A program made the position numbers and the translations under genes. 63,486 nucleotides of DNA from Butyrivibrio hungatei (GTDB lineage Bacteria; Bacillota; Clostridia; Lachnospirales; Lachnospiraceae): positions 1-63,486 of the forward strand of contig NZ_FMUR01000020.1 of NCBI RefSeq assembly GCF_900101605.1. Reading direction: 5' to 3'. Shown in pieces: positions 51,542 through 59,200 of the stretch. Positions within the stretch are counted from its first letter, which is position 1, and every line of letters starts with the position of its first letter. The notes beneath the pieces were generated by a model that was given only the letters and a program-made list of their open reading frames with translations, ran no database searches and was not told the DNA's origin.

Positions 51542-51619
51542 TTAGAAACAAAGACGGCGGACCATCATGCCCCTGTTGTTGAATGTTGCTATATTGTCAG
51601 TTATCATTGTATGTTTCAT
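51542..51619 (-). CDS. Possible 25-residue leader peptide
   Basis: GGAGG lies six bases ahead of an ATG opening MKHTMITDNIATFNNRGMMV then RRLCF and TAA. The strong start signal in an otherwise empty leader, 120 bases ahead of rtcB copy 2, suggests it is translated. Role unknown; leader-peptide control of the rtcB hairpins is inference. Confidence 0.5.
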   Translation of the reverse strand: MKHTMITDNIATFNNRGMMVRRLCF

Positions 51620-51747
51620 GATCGTCCTCCTTTCTTGAAATTCATTTCTGAATCATGAAAAATCTTGTTTATTGTTACTCATAATATATATCGAACAATA
51701 TATGTTCACGTCAAGAATTTTTTAATTGCCGCACTCCATGCAAAATT

Positions 51748-51942
51748 CTAAAGAAAAACTGTACAATTAAGATCATCTTCCTTTATTTCAATATTTCTTT
51801 CGTAAGTTACCACTCCTCGGAACATCTTTGAGCCGTCCTGGCCGTCCAAGGCGTTATAACAATGAGGCATATTGACTATTTCTGGAGCCTTGTCATCTCT
51901 TATAAAGGTCCAATTATCATTTATTTTATATACGCTTCTCAC
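51748..51942 (-). pseudogene. 5' fragment of a GH2-family glycosidase gene
   Basis: GGAGGAAATT precedes a GTG start and 64 codons matching the N-terminal sugar-binding domain of glycoside hydrolase family 2: INDNWTFIRDDKAPEIVNMP, then HCYNALDGQDGSKMFRGVV and YERNIEI. Full proteins are 700 or more residues. Here it stops after CTVFL. The start is intact and the rest deleted, so no function remains. Confidence 0.8.
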
Positions 51943-52116
51943 AATTTCCTCCGGACAAAATATAATCTCTTCACGGTAATTTTATATCAGAAGCCATTCA
52001 TATTCCTATGCCAATTCTTTTTATTCGATGGAACAATTTTTAATATCAGTCATAAATAAGCGCCCGTGGCGCGCAAACAAAAAAGACGATGAGTCTTTTA
52101 ACTCACCGCCTGAACC

Positions 52117-52320
52117 TTACTTCAATTTTGCACCATCCTTAAAGGCATTGCCCACCTTTTTTCCAATTCCGTAATATGCATTACCGAATGGATCAAAGCT
52201 TATCGGCTTAACTTTTGTGACGTCAACAACTCCGTCTGTCACTACGCTTTCATCTGCTGAGACATTTACGATTTCTCCGACAAGAATGCCATCTTCCTCC
52301 TTTAACACAAGTTCTTTTAC
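52117..52320 (-). pseudogene. C-terminal fragment of a flavin-reductase-like protein
   Basis: The frame reads VKELVLKEEDGILVGEIVNV and ends ISFDPFGNAYYGIGKKVGNA plus FKDGAKLK, the C-terminus of flavoredoxin/flavin reductase family proteins (EIVNV.AD..V...DPFxNxYY..G..VG.AFxxG). About 65 of ~190 residues remain; it begins directly after the deacylase stop, so a deletion has joined the two genes. Confidence 0.72.
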
Positions 52321-52796
52321 TCAGTATCTTCCCATCCCTTGCATACATCGCACCAGCCTTCGGCACCTGTAACCGCTTCGAGCTCCGAAGGCGTAATCCT
52401 GACGGAAGTAAACTCATTTCCTCCTGCCGGATGGACATATTTAAAACGCTTCATGGAAACGTCAAGCCAGATGGGGATATCATCAGCTATAGCAAAAGGA
52501 CATACTCCTCCCGGCTGAAATCCCGTAATACTCTCCACCTGATCTCTGGGGATCATGTGAGGTTTAGTATGAAATAGTGTCTTGAACTTCGAACTGTTAA
52601 CTCTTCCATCGCCTGCCATTACCACAATTACAGGTTTTTCATCAACAACAAAAGACAACGTCTTGGCAATCTCCGGCTCGGTACAGCCTATCTGCTGTGC
52701 GGCATGTTCCACCGTATCAATCGTTTCTGCATGCTCTGTAAGCCTGTCACCAAGGTTGTTGGAGATAAGAAACTCTTTTACCTTTTCATTAACCAT
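52317..52796 (-). CDS. YbaK/EbsC-type aminoacyl-tRNA deacylase-like protein
   Basis: A 159-residue protein of the YbaK/ProX fold: VEHAAQQIGCTEPEIAKTLS near 30-49, PVIVVMAGDGRVNSSKFKTL near 54-73, and VESITGFQPGGVCPFAI near 88-104, the last with the GxxxGGVxPF signature. Such enzymes hydrolyse mischarged tRNAs (for example Cys- or Ala-tRNA-Pro) or act without known substrate. Relevance to the adjoining RNA-repair genes is unproven. Start has AGAAATG with a weak AGTAG site. Confidence 0.88.
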   Translation of the reverse strand: MVNEKVKEFLISNNLGDRLTEHAETIDTVEHAAQQIGCTEPEIAKTLSFVVDEKPVIVVMAGDGRVNSSKFKTLFHTKPHMIPRDQVESITGFQPGGVCPFAIADDIPIWLDVSMKRFKYVHPAGGNEFTSVRITPSELEAVTGAEGWCDVCKGWEDTE

Positions 52797-53065
52797 TTCT
52801 ACTCACCCCTCACATTTATTTAGGAAAAGAAAAATATCTACGCCACCATTATATCGCTACCCACGCGCTTTTTGCGTAAACATTTACCTATTGCCGGTGA
52901 TAGCCGGAAGTTATAGCGCCTACTGCTTTCCATGCAGTCCGGGCACATCTCATTTCCATATACTTTTAACATATTAAAGCATACTTCATGATCGAGAAGT
53001 CCTTCTGTCTCAGCCGTAAGAACTGTTGCTGTAGATTTAATACGAACACGCGCATTAAAAACAAA
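52797..53065. other. Intergenic region without a gene
   Basis: Contains upstream sequence of the deacylase gene and some inverted AT-rich bits. I see no RNA or ORF with a start signal. Confidence 0.4.
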
Positions 53066-53103
53066 GACCCTCCGCCATTCATAATAATGAACAGCGGAGG
53101 GCG
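53066..53103 (-). terminator. Terminator of the Hsp20 gene
   Basis: CCCTCCGC and GCGGAGGG pair over an 18-base loop in which further pairs form (CATTC/GAACA partial), followed on the minus strand by TCTTTGTTTTT. Confidence 0.88.
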
Positions 53104-53122
53104 AAATGTGATTATTATGTTG

Positions 53123-53572
53123 TTAGCCTTCAATGGCTATAAGGTTCTTTTCAGGGATTTTTTCCATTGCCTTTTTAGGAATGGTAAGTTTCAAAACCCC
53201 ATGTCTGTAGGTGGCCTCAATGTCTTCTTTCTGAACATTCTCACCAACGTAGAAGCTTCTTGTCATTGATCCCGCGTACCTTTCCTGTCTGATGAGTTTT
53301 CCTTTCTTGTCATTCTCATCCTTATCAAGGCCTTTGGCGGCATTGATGGTAAGATAGCCTTCATCCAGCTCTACAGTGATCTCTTCTTTCTTGAAACCGG
53401 GAATATCAATTACTACTTCGTAGTTGTCATCTTTTTCCCTGACATCGGTCTTCATCATCCTGCCGGCTCTTCTTCCGTAGAGCTTCTTCTCCATGTTGTC
53501 GAATTCCTTAAGTTCCGGGAATCCAAACAGGTCATCCATAAATTTTTCTTCGAAAATACTAGGTACTAACAT
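53123..53572 (-). CDS. Small heat-shock protein (Hsp20)
   Basis: A 149-residue alpha-crystallin chaperone: KTDVREKDDNYEVVIDIPGF near 43-62, the core FKKEEITVELDEGYLTINAA, and GVLKLTIPKK near 130-139 with the IPKK motif. It holds unfolding proteins in an ATP-independent oligomer. The ATG (MLVPSIFEE) has GGAGG ahead; the longer frame starts before that. A perfect CIRCE operator 134 bases upstream shows HrcA control. Confidence 0.93.
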   Translation of the reverse strand: MLVPSIFEEKFMDDLFGFPELKEFDNMEKKLYGRRAGRMMKTDVREKDDNYEVVIDIPGFKKEEITVELDEGYLTINAAKGLDKDENDKKGKLIRQERYAGSMTRSFYVGENVQKEDIEATYRHGVLKLTIPKKAMEKIPEKNLIAIEG

Positions 53573-53705
53573 AATTCTTACCTCCTTTGCACATAGACAA
53601 TTTTTTTTGAATATGAGCATTGGGACGGAGGGTTCGGATCATTGGAACGTTAAGTCCTAACGGTCTTCTCTGTTCCTTTGTTCTACTTATGGTATAACAC
53701 CACAA

Positions 53706-53732
53706 TTAGCACTCGTCAATAGAGAGTGCTAA
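53706..53732. promoter_or_regulatory. CIRCE element (HrcA operator)
   Basis: TTAGCACTC, nine bases, GAGTGCTAA: a perfect consensus CIRCE inverted repeat upstream of hsp20. HrcA binds it and represses transcription at normal temperature. Confidence 0.95.
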
Positions 53733-53924
53733 TCTGATTAAAAAAGGCTTATTTCCAAAAAAGAAAAAGCAGCGGAAACACTGATGTTTACGTCACTCTT
53801 TTATCTAGCACATATTAAAATGATTAAAAAAAGCTCAATCCGTTCACACACGATTTTCACGGGTAACATAAATATGACCAACGCCAAAAATGATTCCGAA
53901 TACTATCAGTAGGAAATCTCTTCC

Positions 53925-54026
53925 TTACTCCTTTGCTAATAACTTTAATCCGGCGATTCCGACTACAATTAGAATAACACATATGACCTGTGGAACTGAC
54001 AGTTTCTCATGAAAAAGAAAAATCAC
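53925..54026 (-). pseudogene. C-terminal fragment of a small multidrug-resistance (SMR) transporter
   Basis: The frame VIFLFHEKLSVPQVICVILI continuing VVGIAGLKLLAKE and TAA matches the fourth helix and end of EmrE/SugE-type proteins (…G-E-x-L-x…G…L-I-x-x-G-V-x-G-L-K-L). About 34 of ~105 residues remain, with the left neighbour in the same frame reading GRDFLLIVFGIIFGVGHIYV after the stop. The rest was lost, presumably with the HD gene's upstream joint. Confidence 0.65.
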
Positions 54027-54029
54027 AAA

Positions 54030-54803
54030 TTAGCAGCCACCGCCGTAAAACATCTCCAATTCTTCACGGGTATCCTTCAGAGCCTTCAATGTCCGCTCAT
54101 TCCTTGAAGGAAAGTCAAACATTCTATAAATGTAACCCTGCTCCTTTGCTATCTCCCAGCTTTTTGGATATACCAATTCAAAAGCAAGAGCTATATGTCC
54201 GATCAAGTGCTCTGCGGGGGAATCCATCACGTCACGGTTTACTGCATGATGCTCCCTTACCTGATCCATGACTTTTTCAGAGACACCTGATGATAACAGC
54301 TCATCTTCAGAAACGTTGTATATCTCTTCCATAGGCGTCTCTACATTTACTCTTAATATATCAACCTTATCTGCGTCTCGTAAAATATTGCAGAAGATAA
54401 GAGTTTTTCCGACAACTGCTTCATCGATTCTGTATTTGTTATGCTGTCTTATGACTTTTTCCATCATCTCGTCAAAAGACCTGTCATCACAATAATTCAA
54501 GATGAGGTGCTCATCTCCAAATAAAAGATCCGCTCCAAACTCTGCATGATCTACTGATTCTGAATCTATGAAAGTGTTATATCTTTTTACCTGCTCAAAT
54601 CTTCCTATATCATGGAGCATTCCTGAAAGCCATGCAAGCTCTATATCCTCATCAGATAAGCCAATTGACTTTGCAATCTCTTCACAAATATCTGCTACAC
54701 GGTATGTATGGGCTATTTTTAGAGCAATCTTAGGATCCTCCGGATCATAATTCCTTGTATAGGAGGCAAACTGCTCCCTGACTTTTCTTCTGTCTATCTG
54801 CAT
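54030..54803 (-). CDS. HD-domain phosphohydrolase
   Basis: A 257-residue HD-superfamily protein. HTYRVADICEEIAKSIGLSD near 31-50 is the first metal His; LSGMLHDIGRFEQVKRYNTF near 60-79 contains the HD pair; RDADKVDILRVNVETPMEEI near 139-158 the second Asp; then helical C-terminus with YIYRMFDFPSRNERTLKALK. Such enzymes cleave phosphate esters, nucleotides or signalling molecules; substrate not inferable. Monocistronic. Confidence 0.85.
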   Translation of the reverse strand: MQIDRRKVREQFASYTRNYDPEDPKIALKIAHTYRVADICEEIAKSIGLSDEDIELAWLSGMLHDIGRFEQVKRYNTFIDSESVDHAEFGADLLFGDEHLILNYCDDRSFDEMMEKVIRQHNKYRIDEAVVGKTLIFCNILRDADKVDILRVNVETPMEEIYNVSEDELLSSGVSEKVMDQVREHHAVNRDVMDSPAEHLIGHIALAFELVYPKSWEIAKEQGYIYRMFDFPSRNERTLKALKDTREELEMFYGGGC

Positions 54804-54904
54804 AAATCATTATCTTTCTTATGTCTATGTACTTCTCATGTTTTTCTTTTGAACAAATTTTAATATACATTGGCTTCCCCACGCAACCACTACAATTGTA
54901 TGCT

Positions 54905-55063
54905 TCAACTCTTCTTTACCGCAAATCTAAACATATCTGCACCAAGGATTTTCACATTCAGCTTATCTGCTTCATTTTCAAGAAGCTTCACTTCCTCGTC
55001 TGTGAGTTTTGTGTTTGCTGCCGCGAATAGATCATCAACCTGGTAAGGCTTTATTTTCCACAT
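54905..55063 (-). CDS. Small 52-residue protein
   Basis: The ATG lies seven bases after the DUF523 stop; the product reads MWKIKPYQVDDLFAAANTKL then TDEEVKLLENEADKLNVKIL, GADMFRFAVKKS. A compact, charged helical protein, unknown family. Tight position after DUF523 suggests co-transcription. It may instead be a remnant of a longer gene. Confidence 0.5.
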   Translation of the reverse strand: MWKIKPYQVDDLFAAANTKLTDEEVKLLENEADKLNVKILGADMFRFAVKKS

Positions 55064-55068
55064 AAGCC

Positions 55069-55494
55069 TCAGTCCAAGTCCTCCACATCAATCATCTTTA
55101 TTGAAGTTTCACTAACCTTCTGCGCAAAGACTCCCATTCCTGGAATCTTCTTTCCGGTAAAAGAACCATCGTAAACCTCTTTTACTCCGCAACTCGGGCT
55201 TCTTGACTGAAGAATACAAACTTCAACACCTGCATCCATTATCTTATTAAAGGCCGCCTCTGCTCCGGATCTGAACTCTTTATCAACAATCTTGCCTTCT
55301 TTATTGGTAACAACTCCGTTCACTATCTCAGCAGGAACCCTTGGTGTAGGAAGACCTCCCATTACCTCCGGGCATATAGGAATCACCTCGTGCCCTTCAC
55401 AGAAAGCCCTGACCTTCTCGCTGTAGTTATTCCCACCATTATATTTGCAGTTCTCACCTAAAAGGCATGCGCTAACAGCTATAACCATTACCAT
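55069..55494 (-). CDS. DUF523 protein, TudS-like desulfurase
   Basis: A 141-residue protein of the DUF523/TudS group. Three conserved cysteine sites, SACLLGENCKYNG near 8-20, CPEVMGGLPTPR near 41-52 and LQSRSPSCGVKEVYDG near 95-110, would hold a [4Fe-4S] cluster as in thiouracil desulfurase TudS. Such enzymes remove sulfur from 2-thiouracil and related bases. Start at the ATG five bases after AAGGAG. Followed by a 52-codon ORF. Confidence 0.88.
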   Translation of the reverse strand: MVMVIAVSACLLGENCKYNGGNNYSEKVRAFCEGHEVIPICPEVMGGLPTPRVPAEIVNGVVTNKEGKIVDKEFRSGAEAAFNKIMDAGVEVCILQSRSPSCGVKEVYDGSFTGKKIPGMGVFAQKVSETSIKMIDVEDLD

Positions 55495-55622
55495 ACATAC
55501 TCCTTTAGCATTTCATTTACTGATGCCTCCACCCTCTCATCGTCCATTTCTTCACTGATAGAAAGCATTACGCTTAAGGGATCCTGAACATCTTTTTTTA
55601 CCTTGTCAATAATATACCCTTT
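55488..55622 (-). pseudogene. Open-frame remnant before DUF523 gene
   Basis: The frame reads KGYIIDKVKKDVQDPLSVML then SISEEMDDERVEASVNEMLK and EYVW before a TAA. No start codon with a ribosome site precedes it; its left end abuts the direct repeats at 55620-55649 and the ATPase gene. Probably the C-terminal end of a small protein cut by the arrival of that gene. Confidence 0.35.
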
Positions 55623-55649
55623 ATGTGTGTTTATCGGTATTTATGTGTG
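55620..55649. repeat. Direct repeat at the ATPase gene's 3' side
   Basis: TTTATGTGTG occurs twice with ten bases between. Lies eleven bases from the stop of the DUF234 ATPase gene, at the break in the remnant ORF. Confidence 0.7.
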
Positions 55650-55659
55650 CTAAAGTTTT

Positions 55660-57081
55660 TTATAAATATAAATCCTCAACAGTAATCTTTACTATATTTT
55701 GAATATTCTCTTTTTCAAACCATTTAGTAAATCCATTTAGCGAAAAAAGCAGGAAACATATAACATGATAATTTCCGGAAAGTAGCTTTGATCTCCGCAG
55801 AAGAGTTTCATATATTTCCTTATCTATCTTCTCATTCTTAAACTTGCATTCTCCTATAACCGCAGTCTTATCTACGGAAGAAATGCCAACCACGTCAATA
55901 TCCGCCGATTGTGTATACTTCCGCCCTTCATCATCTATGATCTGTTCCACTCCCCACCAGGTGCCTGTCTGAGTCAGGAAGGAACCGTATGCACCCTGTA
56001 TTCCTTTCTCTAACGTATAATAACGGCACATTTCTTCAAAAACGGATCCCATATATGAATGGATCTGCGGTTTGACAACCTTTTTATAGTATGAATCACC
56101 CTGTCCCATTTCAATTACACTTATCGCTTTGGGGATAAACTGATACCAGAATTTAAACATATGATCTTTTAGCACATACTGGGTTTTCTTCTTATTTTTT
56201 TCCTCCGTTATACAGTTCTTTTTCTCCACCAGGCCGACAGCAATCAGCTTCTCAAGGGAATATAAAACGGTGGTATCCTTCTCGTGTACTTTGGAAGCTA
56301 TATTATTTAATGCATTTTCACCGGAAGCCACCTGCTCGATTATGTTGTTTACCAATGTCACATCTGAAAACTCCTGAATGAGGAGATTTCTGGTTTCATC
56401 AAACAAATATCCATCCACATTAAAGAAAAGTCTTATAATATTTTCATCAAGACTCTTCCCTGCATCAAAAAGCGAAAGATATTTTGCCACGCCTCCGGTA
56501 ACTCCATAACAGATTGCTTTTTCTTCTGCAGAATATTCAGGAACAAACAAAGCCGAATCCCTGTAATTAAATGCCTCCAGTTTTATCTGTGAATCACGCC
56601 TCCCGAAGATCGGACTTTTTTTACTGAGCACCTCTTTTTCCATAAAACTCAAGGCAGAGCCGCAAAGTATTATCATCATATTCTTATGGGGCCACTGTGT
56701 ATCAATGTACTTTTGAAGAACTGATAAAAGTGCTTCATCCTTCTCTGCCCAATACGGCAACTCATCGATCACAAGGATTGTCTTGTGGTCATCCGGCGTC
56801 TTATTGGTAATAATGTCAAATACACTTTCTATCGAAGAAAATGTTGCCGAGCTCATAGCAGGATCCAGAACATCCAATACCTGCTTTGAAAACAATTCAA
56901 GATTTCTTTCTGCGCCAACCTTTGTAGCAGTATAAAAAATAACGTTTTTTCCTTTGATAAACTCCTTGATCAAGGTTGACTTGCCAACCCTCCGCCGTCC
57001 ATATATGATAGTCATTCCAAAATCTTTCTTATCATACACATCTTTTAAGGCTTTCAACTCCCGCTCTCTTCCTACAAACAT
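55660..57081 (-). CDS. AAA ATPase of the DUF234 family (second copy)
   Basis: A 473-residue protein like that at 10537-11961: ATPase with Walker A IYGRRRVGKSTLIKEF near 25-40, Walker B KTILVIDELPYWA near 99-111, a winged helix (ALNNIASKVHEKDTTVLYSL near 254-273) and a C-terminal DUF234-type domain with SADIDVVGISSVDKTAVIGE near 395-414 followed by CKFKNEKIDKE, consistent with a PD-(D/E)xK-like site (D...E-C-K). Function unknown; a toxin, nuclease or mobile-element role has been suggested for relatives, without proof. Direct repeats lie on its 3' side. Confidence 0.85.
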   Translation of the reverse strand: MFVGRERELKALKDVYDKKDFGMTIIYGRRRVGKSTLIKEFIKGKNVIFYTATKVGAERNLELFSKQVLDVLDPAMSSATFSSIESVFDIITNKTPDDHKTILVIDELPYWAEKDEALLSVLQKYIDTQWPHKNMMIILCGSALSFMEKEVLSKKSPIFGRRDSQIKLEAFNYRDSALFVPEYSAEEKAICYGVTGGVAKYLSLFDAGKSLDENIIRLFFNVDGYLFDETRNLLIQEFSDVTLVNNIIEQVASGENALNNIASKVHEKDTTVLYSLEKLIAVGLVEKKNCITEEKNKKKTQYVLKDHMFKFWYQFIPKAISVIEMGQGDSYYKKVVKPQIHSYMGSVFEEMCRYYTLEKGIQGAYGSFLTQTGTWWGVEQIIDDEGRKYTQSADIDVVGISSVDKTAVIGECKFKNEKIDKEIYETLLRRSKLLSGNYHVICFLLFSLNGFTKWFEKENIQNIVKITVEDLYL

Positions 57082-57192
57082 CTATCTACCCTCGTTATCA
57101 TTTTCGTTCAGTTATTTTTTATTCAATTCATTTTTAATCAAAACTTCTTGAATATAATTTACTGCTTTCTGATCTTTTTTTCAAGATTTTTA

Positions 57193-57441
57193 TTAAAGCA
57201 TTTTGGCCGAAGCCGACAGGGAAGAATAGTCCTTCCCTGTGAGCAACTCCTTTGGAATCTCTACAGATGCATATTGTTCCGCTTGCGCGCCGTAAAAATA
57301 AAGCGCCAGGCTCACAACCTCTTTCGAAGTCATGATCTGACGCTCATCATTGCCGGTATTCTTTTGCAAAAGAAAATGGACTCGGCGGCTCGGGTGTTTT
57401 TTGTTTTCCCGTTCGCTTTGTCCATTGTAAATATAACACAC
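57193..57441 (-). pseudogene. RepA_N replication-initiator fragment
   Basis: The frame includes SLALYFYGAQAEQYASVEIP and KELLTGKDYSSLSASAKML, the first part of RepA_N-type initiators (…YGAQAEQF.FYRIPK.LFT…F..LS..AKVLYG). The core winged-helix region never follows: a stop comes directly after AKML. A plasmid or integrative-element replication gene once lay here. No ribosome site before the present ATG. Confidence 0.6.
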
Positions 57442-57523
57442 CTATTTTGAAAAAAGAATACTCAAAACCTACCACTTTCCTACCAAAAACCTACCGAAAA
57501 CCTACTTTTTTCAAAAATTTGTA

Positions 57524-58249
57524 TCATCCGCAGTAGATCTGTATCGCCCGGTGAGTAAATTCAGCAGTTCCTTCTCCGCCCATCTTATTAATGTTCTCGG
57601 TGAATTCTCCGCCACCGGCATACATCTTACCAAGTCCGGAAAGAATCTCATTAGAACACTTATAAAAATGCTCGGTAATAAAGCCCTGCAGTTTCTTTAC
57701 CTGATCCTGTACTTCTGCAGAGGCAGGATCCTGATCCTTCATAGTTCCGAACTCTTCAAAGATTTTCATAAAATCGGCCATCATACTTTTTTCTTCGCTC
57801 TTTGACCGCTTACCGTTCTTCTCTTCGAATTCCTTATATTCCGGAGTATTGCCCCACCGTTCTTTTGCACGCTTAGCGTATTCGTCTAATTTGCTTGAAT
57901 CAAATGCTGTAAAATCCAAATGTCTCACTCCTCTCAGTTTTAAACCACGGCACATACTGATCAGATTTTCGATATGTTCCTTCTTTAATTCAAGAAGTTC
58001 TATCTGCTGATCAAGTGCCAATCTCTTGTCAAAATCTGATCTGGTTACGATATCCTTGATATCCTTAAGCGGAAACTCAAGCTCACGAAACAGTAAAATC
58101 TGCTGAAGTCTCTCCAGCGCCGCATCGTCATACAGCCTGTATCCGGACTCGGTATACTCCGCCGGTTTTAAGAGTCCTATCTTATCGTAATACTGCAGCG
58201 TGCGTATACTCACTCCTGTCAGCTTACTCACTTCATTTACTGTCTTCAT
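57524..58249 (-). CDS. MerR-family regulator with TipAS domain
   Basis: A 241-residue regulator. N-terminal MerR HTH (TVNEVSKLTGVSIRTLQYYD, then KPAEYTESGYRLYDDAALER) and a long linker helix precede the TipAS domain near 115-240 (YAKRAKERWGNTPEYKEFEE, QGFITEHFYKCSNEILSGLG, FTENINKMGGEGTAEFTHRA). TipAS domains bind thiopeptide or other cyclic drugs. Start at the ATG nine bases after AAGGAG. The promoter has the 19-base spacer that MerR activators require, so the gene is probably autoactivated. Confidence 0.9.
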   Translation of the reverse strand: MKTVNEVSKLTGVSIRTLQYYDKIGLLKPAEYTESGYRLYDDAALERLQQILLFRELEFPLKDIKDIVTRSDFDKRLALDQQIELLELKKEHIENLISMCRGLKLRGVRHLDFTAFDSSKLDEYAKRAKERWGNTPEYKEFEEKNGKRSKSEEKSMMADFMKIFEEFGTMKDQDPASAEVQDQVKKLQGFITEHFYKCSNEILSGLGKMYAGGGEFTENINKMGGEGTAEFTHRAIQIYCG

Positions 58250-58277
58250 GGCTATCATCTCCTTCACGTGTGATTAC

Positions 58278-58308
58278 ATCATAAACTATCACGTTACGTC
58301 ATAGTCAA
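58278..58308 (-). promoter_or_regulatory. MerR-type promoter with 19-base spacer
   Basis: On the minus strand TTGACT, exactly 19 bases containing the GACGTAACGTGATAGT palindrome-like operator, then TATGAT. The extended spacer and internal dyad match MerR-family-activated promoters, directly upstream of the TipAS regulator gene. Confidence 0.88.
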
Positions 58309-58341
58309 GCAAAAAATATATAATTCTGCAAAAGGGGATTT

Positions 58342-58968
58342 TTAGAAAACATCCCAATGAATTCTATCCTTGATATCAATATCTTTCTGCTTAGGAATTA
58401 ATGCTTTTTCTTTCGGCCTTCCCATCCCAATAAAACACGGCATATAGTATTTCTCTGGATAACCAAGTACTTCCCTTGCGTGTTCGCTCTCATTTCCAAG
58501 TGGGATACGAAGATTACATCCATATCCTTCAGCCGTTGCAGCAAGAAATATATTTTCAATGCTGCACCAAATTGATGCAAGCCCGTTAAGATGAGATATA
58601 TTCTCAGGATGTAAAATATCCGTTTTTTGCTCCAAAAGTGGCAAAATGATTGCAGACGCATCAAAAAGCATTCGATACTGCTTGGGTACTGCATTACGAT
58701 AACACTCCTGCTGCAGACTGTCATTCAGATTCCAATCTTTAATTAACTGATTCATATCCTCGTCAGATATTCCCTTTGGAACTATGTCAAGTAGTCGCGC
58801 GGCAGTCTCACGATCTTTAACAATAATGAAATGCCAATCACGCATATGATCATTGGTAGGAGCTTTCATCGCAGCAGAAATGACTCTTTCGATAACCTCC
58901 TTCGGTATGTCCTCGGACTCAAAGTCACGTATAGTTCTTCTTTTCTCTATAACTTCATAAAACTCCAT
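58342..58968 (-). CDS. Nitroreductase-family protein
   Basis: A 208-residue FMN-dependent nitroreductase-like enzyme: EKRRTIRDFESEDIPKEVIE near 8-27, AAMKAPTNDHMRDWHFIIVK near 32-51 (flavin-binding S-x-x-N/D-x-Q/R equivalent), ATAEGYGCNLRIPLGNESEH near 143-162, and the C-terminal VLGYPEKYYMPCFIGMGRPK. It probably reduces nitroaromatic compounds or quinones with NAD(P)H; substrate unknown. The MerR/TipAS gene is downstream on the same strand but has its own promoter. Confidence 0.88.
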   Translation of the reverse strand: MEFYEVIEKRRTIRDFESEDIPKEVIERVISAAMKAPTNDHMRDWHFIIVKDRETAARLLDIVPKGISDEDMNQLIKDWNLNDSLQQECYRNAVPKQYRMLFDASAIILPLLEQKTDILHPENISHLNGLASIWCSIENIFLAATAEGYGCNLRIPLGNESEHAREVLGYPEKYYMPCFIGMGRPKEKALIPKQKDIDIKDRIHWDVF

Positions 58969-59200
58969 ACAGTCTCTCCTCCCTGAACATATAAACTGAA
59001 AGATAGTCTTTCCACAATATCTGCTTCACTTATAGGTGTGTTCATTTTCTGACTCTTGCTTTGGGCGTGAACGATATATTCAAAACCATATCCATCCCAT
59101 CCGCAAGTCGGCTCAGAAGCTGCATAAACACTTAGCTTTTTTATTAATCGCCTCTTAAGGGGATATTTTTTACAGAACGTCTTTTTTACCTCTTTATCTT

